Shown: positions 1 to 13,315 of the stretch, one piece after another
Layout: every line of letters starts with the position of its first letter
Position numbering within the stretch: the first letter of the stretch is position 1
Assembly: GCA_029204225.1 (NCBI GenBank)
Contig: CM055106.1
Span: 2,104,738-2,168,737, forward strand
From: Diphasiastrum complanatum
Lineage: Eukaryota; Streptophyta; Lycopodiopsida; Lycopodiales; Lycopodiaceae
DNA: 64,000 nt
Direction: 5' to 3'
Translations under genes and position numbers: made by a program
Notes under the pieces: model-generated
Told to the model about the DNA's origin: nothing
What the model saw: only the letters and a program-made list of their open reading frames with translations
Databases searched by the model: none

Positions 1-1602
1 AGGAAGGTAAGTGGAAGGTGAAATTTCCTATTATGCACTTTTTATATCAGATGAAGAGCCTAAGGATGTCCAAGAAGCTTTTCAATCCAAGGAGTGGGTT
101 GAAGCAATGACCCAAAAATTTGAAGCCTTGATGTCAAATAACACATGGGAGCTTGTGGAGCCACCAAACAACATGCATGTGATCGGATGTAAGTGGGTAT
201 TCAGAATCAAGTATAATCATGATGGATCAATCAATAAGTATAAAGCAAGACTTTGTGCCAAAGGCTACTCACAAATTAAAGGTCTTGATTATGAAGATAC
301 CTTTGCACCAGTTGCAAAGATGGTAACAATTCGAATACTCATCTCGCTCGCAAAGTTTTCACAAATGGAGTATGTTCCAGTTTGATGTTTCTAATGTATT
401 TCTCAATGGTTACCTTGAGGAGGAGATTTATATGGAGCAGCCTCCAGGTTTTGTGAAGGAAGGTGATGAATCAAAAGTTTGTCTTTTGTTCAAAAGTCTG
501 TAGGGACTGAAACAGGCACCAAGGTCTTGGTATGCAAGGCTCAATTCCTATCTCATATCACTCGGATTTTGTCTAAGTGAATATGACCCTTTTCTGTATT
601 GTAAGTTTGTAGATAACTTTGTAATTATTCTTCTCATCTATGTAGATGATATCATTCTTTGTGGAAACAGTGAGAAGTTAGTTGAAGAAACTAAGCATGC
701 ACTTGGTACTGAGTTTAAGATGCAGGACTTAGGTGTTCTTCACTATATTCTAGGCCTTGAAATAGATTTTTGGAAAGGTCATGCATTTATAAGCCAAAGT
801 AGATATGCACTTTCCATGCTCAGGAAATTTCATATGGAGAACTGTAAAGGCATAGATACACCTATGGAGCACACTGTAAAAGTTCCTATTAAAGATGATG
901 AAAAATCCTTTGAGGACATTACTCTTTATAGGAGTCTTATTGGCTCACTTATTTGGTTAACAGTGACTAGGCCTGATCTAAGCTTTTGTGTTCATAAGCT
1001 AAGTCAACACATGTAGGATCCAAAGTTATATCATTGGAAGTTCGCTAAAAGAGTCTTGAGGTATATATCTTCTACCTTGGATTATGGACTATACTATGAA
1101 GGAGAAGATCTGACTTTGATTGCTTTTTCAGATTCAGATTTTGTAGGAGACAGGTTGGATAGGAAATCCACAAGTGCTTACACTATATTTCTTGGAGCAA
1201 ATTTGGTCTCTTGGCTATCAAATAAGCATGCAACTATTTCCTTATCATCTTATGAAGCTGAATACAAATCTCTTACAACCACAACAAAGGAGGTTTCATG
1301 GATCAAAAGGCTTTTTGGAGCTTTAGTGTTATGCAGATGAAGATTTACCAATTATCAAGAATGATAACATTTTTGCTCAGGCTCTTCCAAATATTCCAGT
1401 CTTTCATGCAAGGAGCAAGCATATTAAAGTGGCTCATCATTTTGTAGGAGAAAAAGTCATTGGAAGAGAGATCTCATTGGAGCATGTTTCATCTTCAGGG
1501 TGTGTTGCAGATCTTCTCACCAAGCCTCTACTCAAGAATGTCTTTATGAGAATGAGGTCTAACCTTGGCCTAATTTCGAAATCTACGTTGATAGGAACAT
1601 AA
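1..1602 (+). pseudogene. Ty1/copia RT-RNase H, 3' half of pol (element A)
   Basis: Reverse transcriptase followed by RNase H of a copia polyprotein, cut at the window edge. Seen in order: the RT entry region NNTWELV and GCKWVF, FLNGYLEEEIYM, GLKQAP, the catalytic YVDD box near 640, then RNase H motifs (DSDFVGD, SLSSYEAEY) and a C-terminal DLLTKPL block. The frame is broken: a shift near 381, TAG at 501-503 replacing the usual Tyr of SLYGLKQ, TAG at 1014-1016, and another shift near 1335 before the last stop at 1600-1602. A purine tract (1608-1616) and an LTR follow directly. It is closest in wording to element N1 (44-46 kb) and the pol at 13-15 kb, so these are one family. Non-functional. Confidence 0.95.
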
Positions 1603-1616
1603 ATTTTAAGGAAGAG

Positions 1617-2344
1617 TGTGAAGATTATTAAAATATTATCTTCCTATCTCGAGTTTGGGGTCACGTCCATGATGATTTCCACTAGATTTCATGTTGTACA
1701 TGTAAGGAGTGTGAATTGAGCACATATCCTTCTAGTGTAGCTCGGATTTGAGTTAGATAGGTTCAATTATGATGACATGCAGATGTTTAGATAGCATGCA
1801 AAGTCTTACTGTATGCATGCAAGCCACATGCAATCAGTGCATGCACACATGCAAAGTAGTTTTTGTGATCTACACATGTCTAGACAGTTTTATGAGTTGA
1901 CATGCAGTCAATGCAACATACATGCATGCAGTTACACATGTGGATCTCTGGTAAGTGAATTAGTTCAGTTAAGTGGACTTTCCATGCAACTCCACTGTAG
2001 GAATTCGAGTCTCTCTCATGTAGGAAATCTTGGGCATGTTTTGCCACATTGTGAATATTGAGATTTTAGTGTTTTGGACTCATTCTCTCTCTACCCGAGC
2101 TATCTATGTATGATTTTCTCTCTCTACCCGAGAGCAGCCTATTTTTCCCATACTGAACACTTAGAATTATTTCTGACATTCATTTCTCATAGTGAAGAGT
2201 TAGATTTTTTCATCAGATGTATGCCATTGTGCTCTTGCCTTAGATTTTCAAGCATACTGTTCTTTGATCAATCTTGTGCAATCACAACATCTCAGTAAGA
2301 TCCTGTAGGGTGTGTGGTCAAGCTCACACGTGCTAAAAACTTCA
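1617..2344 (+). repeat. 3' LTR of copia element A
   Basis: Starts TGTGAAGA directly after a purine-rich tract (AAGGAAGAG) and ends near CACACGTGCT...TTCA, matching the arrangement at the ends of the N1 LTRs. Its length of about 728 bp agrees with 734-736 bp for N1. It shares the 'CTCTCTCTACCCGAG' blocks of the family, but the middle differs and is packed with CATGCA motifs (1776-1988). The right edge is inferred by analogy with N1, not from a target duplication. Confidence 0.75.
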
Positions 2345-4569
<2,225 letters not shown>

Positions 4570-4618
4570 AGTTTGCTTGCTTCTGTAGGACCCCAAATTC
4601 TTTTGCACATCAAGCAAA

Positions 4619-4730
4619 CCAAGCAAGGGGGAAACCATAAAATCCGTGAACAAAAAGTAAACGAGTAGGAATGACCAAGCAAGGGGGAAACCATAAAATC
4701 CGTGAACAAAAAGTAGACAAGTAGGAATGG
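4619..4730. repeat. 56-bp tandem duplication
   Basis: Two head-to-tail copies (4,619-4,674 and 4,675-4,730) of a unit beginning CCAAGCAAGGGGGAAACC, differing at only a few bases, which suggests a recent duplication. It sits next to the GA array. Confidence 0.92.
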
Positions 4731-4793
4731 TGATGGCCACAATGATGTCGAAGGAAGAGAGACAAAGATAGTTCATGGGGGAAAGACAAAGAT

Positions 4794-4942
<149 letters not shown>

Positions 4943-5078
4943 ACACGTCTAGACGAGTTATAATGTAGACACACCGGAACATGGCCCATGCCACATCATC
5001 ATTAAAAATATTGATGACACAAAATTTTCCCCTTTCAAAGAACTTTAAAATGGGTATTAGTTAGCCTTATAAAAAGAA

Positions 5079-5895
5079 ATGCAACATTGCACAAAGGAGG
5101 AGGAGGATGAAGAAGAATCATCCTTGATGGTTTCCAACTCATCACCATCATCCAAGTGCAACACCAATGATTCTTGGTGGATTGATAGTGGGGCTAGCTC
5201 CCACATGACTTTCCAAAAGAACTACTTATCCACTTTACTCTTGTATAATGATGTAACAAGATCTATCTTTATAGCTAGTGATCAAGAGTGTAGAATAAGC
5301 AGTATTGGAACCATTCCATTGTATGTTGGATCATCCAAAAGGATGAATCTTGAAAATGTCCTTTTTGTTCATAAGCTAACCAAGAATCTGTTAAGTGTTG
5401 GCCAACTAATGGATAATGGCCTAGATGTACAATTTAAGCATGGAGTTTGTTCCATCCTTAAGAATGATGAATGCATAACAAAGGGTTATAAACAAGTTAG
5501 TTTAAACTAGAAGCTAATGTTGCAATGGAGAGTGTGAATTTGGCAAAGGTGGACATCTCAAATGTGGAGCTATGGCACAAAAGGTTGGGCCACCCCAACT
5601 TCAAAGCTATGGAAACAATGTCTGCGAAGGAGCTTGCACTCGGCCTCTCCAAGCAATTGTCAAAGTGTGGAAAGCATTGTGAGGCTTGTAGCCTCTCAAA
5701 AGCTCATAAGCTACCTTTATCTTGATCTACATCAAGATCTAACACTCCTCTTGAAATCATCCATTCGGATGTTCATAGTTTCTCACAAGAATCTAATGGT
5801 GGTGCCAAATACAATGTAGCCTTCATTGATGATCATTCTAGATATTGTTGGATTTACCTCTTGTCTAGTAGATCTATGGTGTATGGGTTCATCTA
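5079..5895 (+). pseudogene. Ty1/copia protease, pre-integrase and integrase start
   Basis: Internal copia pol fragment. An acidic leader is followed by the protease with WWIDSGASSHMT, where DSGA is the catalytic aspartate motif, and the downstream LENVLFVHKLTKNLLSVGQL. A frame change near 5,510 leads to the GAG-pre-integrase zinc-binding region (ELWHKRLGH...CEACSLSKAHK). After an in-frame TGA at 5,723-5,725 comes the start of the integrase core, with HSDVH and FIDDHSRYCWIY. Homology ends abruptly near 5,890 in unrelated DNA, so the rest of integrase, RT and RNase H are missing. The fragment starts soon after the GA array, so gag is lost too. Confidence 0.92.
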
Positions 5896-8800
5896 GGGAT
5901 TGGTCCCGTCGGAAGATCCCTAGCGGGGGAAGGGCCCACACTGCCCTTACACGAGTGATCAGGGTAACATCATTTCCAATCTTGAGGGCTGTCCTAATCA
6001 CCCCGTACTCCCGGATCAATGAGAGTTTTAAAGGCTCTCAGAGGTATGACCGCTTGGGAGATGACATAGCTACTTGATTCAGTGCTCGACTTGACTTCTC
6101 ATATTCTTAGTCCATAAAACAATGCTAGATACTGCGTGCTTGGGTAGGATCTAATTGAATCTCGAGAGACTTTAGATCAGAAACCGTTTAGTCCTAATAG
6201 GATCCCAACCTTGTGGGATGTTAGTAAGACTCGAACGAATTCTAAAAGGGAGTCACAGGAGGTCCACCCCCCAGATCCAACCTACAAATTCAATCTAATA
6301 TTGGTGACAAGGCCAACTGTTATCTTGCAACATACTTTGGGAGTTTGGCTCTTGTGCCTACGTGCATCATTGCATGGTTAATTTCTTAGGTACTCTCAAA
6401 ATGGGATCGCTTCTACATGGTCGAAAGAGTTTCCTGAGAACTTTTTAAAGATTCCTTTTGCATTAAAGTCTTTATTAACATCTTCGAAGTGACCTTGAAG
6501 AATATTCCATATCCTAGGATACCCTATCCTTTCATTCTCATAGAATTGTCAATCATTTAGTATATTTGATTGTTGTTCACCAACTCTCGGAGATATTCTA
6601 GCGATTTCGAAGACTTTCAAGTAGTTGCCATTGTCTACCTCAGGTAGTATTGAGTGATTCAACTTGCGCGTTCTTGTCTGGACTCTAGGTGATATATCTT
6701 CTGGATCATGCTAGACAAAATTTGGACAAATGATATTTTTACCTTGACTAGGAATGAACTTCCAAGCGTCTGACGACTCAAATTCAGCAAGACATTCATC
6801 TACAATGATGTACCTTCTTACTTAAGTTTGAGATAATATTCGTCATTTGGTCGGTGATTTCTTGGGATGGGTGTCAAGTTTAGAAATTTTTCTCTTTCCA
6901 ACCTAGTCCTAGTTAATGGTGTGTATCCTGGGATCCCTTTCTAAGTGAATACTGGTATTGCTCTTTTGCGGTGTAGAGTAATGCTATGATTGGTAGATGG
7001 TGCACATGCTCAAATTTCTTACATGAGTAATTTTCTTTTCTATTCCCCACATTCAAACAATACATGCCACGATACTCCCTATTCCCGTTGTAATGTCCTG
7101 ACCCAACCTTGTTTTGATAGTTGTTTAATTTTTATGTCTATCATTGGTCAGAACGCCTTTCATAGTTTTTTTTTTTGGGGGGGTTACTCATGGTGTAATC
7201 CTCACACTCTTGTTGGTTGCACTTTCGTAAATGGTTTGAATCATAGCCTATGTCACATTACTACATGGGGGAGCCGACATAAAGATTTGATGTTTGTTCT
7301 TAAGGTAGACCCCAAAAAGTGAGATCTTTAGTAACGTTTCATACAGGTGATTCCAAATGTATATTTTTCACTTGTTTTGGCCTTATGAGTAATGTGTGCT
7401 AGGCCCAACATAACATGGTCAGAATAACAAGTTTGGTATGATTTCCAGTTCACTCCATACAAATCTCATCAAGAGTGAATCTTTGTACTGTTAATGGCAA
7501 ATACGGTACATGATTTAAGCAGTATTTAAACCATAACATTGAACTTTTTGGATATTTGTGGTTTTGCAGTTTTCTACCGTCCTTTCCGTGCTCACGAGAT
7601 CGACGCACCTTGGATGTTAGGCATTCGGGTGTTTTCCTCCCAAGGCCCATATGTTTCAATGGGTGACCTGGGCGAGGTGTTCTAGATGTGGAATTTCACT
7701 CTAAAAATGGATTCTTTCCTAGCCCAGGAAGTGTGTTTCACCTTTGCCAGATATTAAAACTGCCTTTGTGTTTCCAGAGGGTCAGCTAATAATTCATTTC
7801 ATAACAACATGATACAACATTTCTAAGAGAATAAAGAAAACACTCAACACAATCAACTCAGATCTCGTAACAGCCTATTGGTATGATATACAATCAACCT
7901 CACAAATACTCAAAATCGCTATGGCATAACTTCACATTTATACTCAAAGTGTCTTATCAAGCATACACCTATGTCAAATGGTATTAGTGACTCTATATTG
8001 TATTTCAGAATTTAGATCTTAAAGTCCAATTTTTGAAGTAGATACATTGGTAAAACTAGCTACAGGTAGTTTATCGATAACATAGGATGTAGTTAGATTC
8101 ATAAAGCAAACATCATTCTTCTCACCAAAATAATAACTTGATTAGTTCAACATTAGCCATCCCAACAGAGTACCATTAGGCTCAAACAAGAATTTGATTC
8201 AACCGCATCAACTTAGTTATAGGAAACTCGTCACACAACCACATGAAAGCTATACATCTGCAAAGTATTCCCTTTACATAAGACACCTTCATTTTTAGGA
8301 TTAGAGAAGGAGCTGAGAATTTATGAAGAGATTCGGATGATGTTATTCACAGTTTATAAAGCGTTCTAATGCAATCCAGGTAGCTCTCATAAAGTGTTGA
8401 TTCTTGTTAGGTTCGTATGATTATAAAGTCCAAGTATAGCTATAGTGTCGATCAGTGACATCTTATTTACTCAAACAAACGATTCATAGTTTCAATTCCA
8501 TCTATCAATCTGTGCATACTAAGATTTTCAGTCACTGCAATTTTGACCACAGTTTCACCTATCGCTACGCATACTGAGTACATCCATCAACCTACATGTA
8601 ATATACTTAGAATCAAATTTTCAGTTCAAACAACTCAAAGCATAGTAATCACGTCAACAACAAAGCTCATTTTATAGTAAGCCACACATTTTGTGCAATC
8701 ATTGTTTGGAAGAAAGATACCTCTATATTTGACTAAAACAATTGTTCCTTCTCTCGATTGCTCTATCTGTCACCTTTTCACAGGTCCTCTACTTTCGGAT

Positions 8801-8997
8801 TTCCGATATTTGTGCGATTTCCACTGGTCTTTCCTTTTATACTAATCTTTTACTAGATCTTAAAAGTAGAAAGAAGTTTTAATTGACCCAATCTGTACCA
8901 TCTACTAATATACCTATTGATATACCTACTGCATCAGGGATATATCCAAATCTCAATTCAAAAAAGAAGAAATATCAAAATATGATCGAATATTCAT
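5896..8997. other. 3.1 kb without recognisable gene
   Basis: Starts at the broken edge of the copia integrase. The first 1.7 kb has mixed composition, with a short poly-T/poly-G run near 7,165-7,185. The remainder is AT-rich with only short frames. It may be old LTR or untranslated DNA of the gypsy element whose RNase H follows, but I find no terminal repeats, primer site or domain. Confidence 0.55.
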
Positions 8998-9504
8998 TTT
9001 ACTCTTTGCGGACTTAGCAAGTCCAATATATAAGTTGACCATTGTACCTATTTGGAAGATTGAGGCGTTGGAAGCATTTGAGAAATTGAAGAAAGCTTTA
9101 GCTATTACATCGATTCTACAAGCTCCAAATTGGACAATCGAATTTCATGTTCATACTGATGCATCACAATATGTTATTGGTTCAGTTTTGACGTAGCCAA
9201 TGAATATAAGACAGAGTATCCTATCAGATTCGCAAGTCGACAACTTATAGATTTTGAGAACAACTACTCTACAACAGAACGAGAAGCATTGGCCATGGTT
9301 TTTTCAGTGACAAAATTTCCACATTATCTAATGGCAACGCATTTTGAATTTTATACCAATCATCAGCCATTACTTTATTTAGTAAACAAAACATGTAACA
9401 CGGGACATATTGCAAGAGGTTCATTATATCACTCATCCATGATCAAGTTCTCAAGGGTTGAGTTACTTGATGCCAATGTTTGGAGATTGTCAATTTTTTG
9501 GTGA
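8998..9504 (+). pseudogene. Ty3/gypsy RNase H fragment
   Basis: Reads as the RT-RNase H connection and RNase H of a gypsy polyprotein: EALEAFEKLKKAL, QAPNW, the RNase H start FHVHTDASQYVIGSVL, then after a frameshift near 9,195 YPIRFASRQL, NNYSTTEREALAMV and LLYLVNKTCNTG. The DASxxxIG and TEREALA motifs are standard for the family. RT and integrase are absent on either side. Dead fragment. Confidence 0.9.
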
Positions 9505-10032
9505 ATTCATGGTCATTTTCTTGTGTCAAGTATATCTTGAAGATGGACTAATGCAACCTACTTGGTTTATGGAGTCATGTGGGCTGGATTTGCATCATTG
9601 ATGTACTCATCTACTCATGGATTTCCAAGGTTTGATGGTTTCTTGTGGCAAGATGGAGATGGAGGCTCATTCATGGAGTTTTATGGTGGAGACATATCAA
9701 GAAAGGACAAAGTTGGAGGAGATAAGCAAGCAAATGGTCATCACTCACATTTATTGTCTGGTTGCTGTAATTTTCCAAAGATTTCAAAGTTTGAAACATG
9801 GAGGAATCATTTCATTCACATTCTATTTGGTTCTTCATGTTCTAGTCACATCTTGATGTATAAAATTGACGTAAGAAATAGTGAAGGATCCAATTTGGAC
9901 ACTATTCTCTATATCAATTATGAAAGATACTTTAGAACCTTAGAAAGGAGATCTATACTTAGGATCGAGATCATTCTAAAGTTGGATCAAAGTAGTATGG
10001 TTATAACTATGCCAAAACTAGTTGAAGAGGGA

Positions 10033-10540
10033 GTGTGAGAGATTTCAACTAGTTTAGTCATATTTTGGTAAATTGTCAATATGAGGCCAAAACTCATTTT
10101 AGACTTAGAGATAAATTTTTTAAAGTCATATTAGTTTAAAATACATTCAATAAACACTTTTTGAAAGTGTGGGAACGTTGGTAGTCGAGTTTGAGAGAGA
10201 TTCAAATTTAAACTTTGGATACATTGAATCTAGACCCAAAAATAGTAGGGTTTACATTTTGGAGGGAAAGCCAAGTGGCCAAATAGGTATTGGACCTGTA
10301 ATTAAAGGAAAAAACTTGTAGAGAGACACATCTTTTCTCTTTTCTCTCTCATTTCATCATTATACATGGTTCTCTTTGGGTTCTACTACTCATTGGTGCA
10401 CTCTCATGATGTTATCTTGCAATTCTATGTGTAGAATGATCATTTACTGTTATTTTTGGTTCCACATGTGTGAAATATAGTAGGTAACTATATTTGTATG
10501 GACAATATTTATGTTTTATGTTTTGGTTCATCCGTATCTC
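10033..10540 (+). repeat. Candidate LTR start
   Basis: A purine tract GAAGAGGGAG is followed at 10,033 by TGTGAGAGATTTC, the layout of a polypurine tract and 3' LTR. No second copy, target duplication or clear right end is visible. The 500 bp before it (9,505-10,032) holds no recognised gene. Confidence 0.35.
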
Positions 10541-11758
10541 TTAGAGTTTGCATCTCATTTTGTATGTAGATGCTGATTTTTCTACGTTGGTAGGACTGTT
10601 GGTTTGCTCCTTATTGTAACCAAAGATCAAGGACATGGAAGGGATCTTGAATGATCTAAGATCCTTCACAGCAAGTTGTTGAGTTGATTGGTTGTCACAA
10701 AAAATGTTTGGTACCTCCTCGGCCTCCATGACATCCAATATCCATAGGACCTGTGGAAGTCAAGGCTTTGTAATCAAATTTTGCCGAGGAAAGTGAAATA
10801 GTAGCTTGTTTTTTGGAAAGCCAAGACACCACTCCATCACATGGAAATGTTAAAATTCATAAATGGACTTTCTATCCAGTTTGTCACCTGCAAAATCAGA
10901 ATCTAAGTAGGCTCTTAAGCCAAGATTAGTCCCTTGATAAGGTATGCCAAAATTTCTAGTAGCCAAGATGTATCTAAGAACCCTTGTGGCCATTTTCTGA
11001 TGAGATACAAGTGGACTTTGCATAAATTGGCTTAATCTTCCTACTCTACAACTAAGATCAGGCCTAATTACAGTCAAATAGATTAAGGAGCCTATAGCTT
11101 CATCACCTCTTATAGATGCTTTTACACTTTGCTCTAGAGGTGTCTCAATGCCTTTACAATTCCTCATTCCAAATCTATCTAGGATGGATAAAGCATATTT
11201 AGATTGAAAAATGAAGCTAATATCCATGCCTCTAGAAACTTCTATTCCTAGAATGAAGTGTAATAGGCCGAGATCAACCATTGTACTTTTACATCTTTTA
11301 TGCCATCAAGATCATTTCCACTTAGAAAAATGTCATCTACATATAAAACAATAACAATGATCTTGCTATTATTAAATCTTATATACAATGAAGGATCATA
11401 AGTCTTCATAACAAAGTTGATAGAGTTTAGGAAGATGTTGAGCCTAGAGTACCAAGCTCTAGGTGCTTGTTTGAATCTATAGTGACTCCTTTGCAAAAAA
11501 CACACTTTGTCTTCAAATCCCTTCTTAATGAAGCCCTCAAGTTGCCTCATGTAGATCACTTCCTCCAAGTATCCATTGAGAAAGGCAATAGTCACATCAA
11601 GTTGATAAAGGACCCAATTGAAAATAGTAGCAAGAGATATGATCAATCTTATAGTTACAAGCTTAGTAACAAGAGCAAATGTTTCATCATAATCTATGTC
11701 TTTTGTTCCAAAAGAAACCTTTTGCCCCAAGCCTTGCCTTATACTTACTTATCAACCA
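10541..11758 (-). pseudogene. Ty1/copia RT-RNase H fragment
   Basis: Minus-strand copia pol. RT begins near 11,758 (KYKARLGAKG), with QLDV, FLNGYLEE, a KQAPRAWYSRL block in which the usual GL is changed to RF, and the LYVDD active site. RNase H follows, with LGLLHFILGIEV, TRPDLS changed to IRPDLS, DSDFAGDKLDRKS and a terminal CDNQSTQQLA. Frame breaks lie near 11,260 and 10,850. This family differs from that of A, C and N1. It abuts a gag piece of opposite orientation at about 11,759. Confidence 0.92.
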
Positions 11759-11885
11759 TGTATCGAAAGCTCAAGCATTGAAAGAAGTCTGGGATATCCT
11801 AAGCACTTTATACGACGAGGGACATAACTTCCAAGTTACATCTTGAAAGAAGATTCTTTTCTCTCAAATACTTCTCTCTTATAGA
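11759..11885 (+). pseudogene. Copia gag fragment
   Basis: Short plus-strand stretch reading KEVWDILSTLYDEG and then a SLKYFSL-like block, which matches the UBN2/gag-polypeptide domain of copia elements (compare KEVWDIMGSLYDV at 34,620). It is wedged between two minus-strand copia fragments and is probably left over from a third element. Confidence 0.6.
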
Positions 11886-11890
11886 TTTGT

Positions 11891-12892
11891 CTAAATTGAC
11901 TGTCGCTTCCACAACCAATAGTTGTCACACAATGGTAGCATTAAACTGAGTGTGATGTAAGTCGTGAAGTAATAACTTGATCCATACAACTTCTTTTGAA
12001 GCTTGGCATAGTGCAATGTACTCTGCCTCTGTCGAAGGAAGCCGAGCTGATTTTTGCTTCTTTGAGTTCCACGAAATTGGTCCCCCTGCCAGATAGAAAC
12101 AAAATGCGGAGGTAGATTTTCTAGTAGAGACTGTTCCTCCCCAACTTGAGTCGAAATAGTCTTGCAGGACGAGTGGATTGATAGCATTTCCATCATAACA
12201 TAATATGTGATCTAAACTTCCCTGAATATATCTCATCACTCTCTTTAACGCTTTCCAATGAGAGATCCTAGGATTAGACATGAATTGACTTAACGTGCTA
12301 GCATTATATGCTAAATCTGGTCTAGTACACAACATTGCATACATTAAAGATACGATTAGTGAATGATAAGGGTACTTCTCTAAGTCGAGTACTTCACTAT
12401 CAGTCTCAGCACAAGAAGGTTTAGTCAATACTATGGATTCATTGGAGTATCAATTGTTTTGCAATCAGACACATAAGTTTTTTCTAAAATGCCTTTTAGA
12501 TATGTCTGATCACTAAGATAGATCTTCTTTTAAAATCTAGCTCTAGTAACATGAATTCCTAGCAAAGAATAAATAGCTCCTAAATCAATCATGTCAAATT
12601 CTTTTGACATATCACTCTTAGTAGTGTGCAGAAGAGAAGTGTCGTTAGACAAAATAAATGCATCATCTATGTAAAGAGCTATGTGAACTGAATTGGTGCC
12701 TATATGCTTTGAATAAACATTACAGTCAACTGAATTGTTTGCATATCCCAACTGAATGAGATAACAATTTATTCTATCAAACCATGCTCTTGCGGCCTGT
12801 TTCAGATTGTAGATTGTTTTGTGTAGCTTGCACACTTTGTGCTCTTGGCCTTTGACTTCGAATCCTTTCGGTTGGAAGGTGTACAGCTCCTC
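11891..12892 (-). pseudogene. Ty1/copia RT-RNase H fragment (family 3)
   Basis: Minus-strand pol with RT from FQPKGFEVKGQEHKVCKLHKT through LKQAARAWFDRIN, LYIDDAFI (YIDD active site) and LGIHV, then a frame break near 12,430-12,530 and RNase H with YPYHSLIVSLMYA, TRPDLAY, DSSWGG, STEAEYIAL and KEVVWIK. It is the same family as the plus-strand RNase H at 21.6-22.5 kb. Pol stops exactly where the next LTR begins (12,892/12,893), so this element was the insertion target of the next one. Confidence 0.92.
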
Positions 12893-13297
12893 TGTTGAAT
12901 TTCACACGTGTTGATTTTCCACAACATGTTGTGATCTCCTAAGGTGTGTAGATGCACCAAGATAAAGATTAGATTGAGATTCAAGATCAATCTTAGATCC
13001 TATGGCAAAAACACACTACTACATGCATTCAAACACTTCCACCTCTCACTCACACGTGTGGGAAGTATTCAAAAAATAATCTAAGTAAAAACAAGCTGCT
13101 CTCCTCGAGTAGAGAGAGAAAAAGCATCATGAGCTCTCGGGTAGAGAGAGAAAGCTAGAAATCCAGTAACTCACAAAATCCATAGAATCACCAAATCAAT
13201 TAGATCCAAAACCTATCAACATCCTACACCTAGATGCTTGATGTAAAAACATAAGACCCCTATATCTAACATAGATAATCTTTTTCAATTCTTCACA
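12893..13297 (-). repeat. 3' LTR of family-1 copia element C
   Basis: On the minus strand it begins TGTGAAGAATTGAAAAAG at 13,297 and ends CACGTGTGAAATTCAACA at 12,893, the same termini as the N1 LTRs. It is only 405 bp because it lacks the about 330-bp central block found in N1 (42,512-42,840). The flanking five bases TCCTC (12,888-12,892) would be the target duplication, but the partner is not recognisable on the far side. Confidence 0.88.
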
Positions 13298-13315
13298 CTC
13301 CTCCTAAAAAATTAT

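Noticed and set aside
9562-10038. 158-codon plus-strand frame before the candidate LTR
   Set aside because: No recognisable domain, ordinary composition and no second copy; not enough to call a gene.
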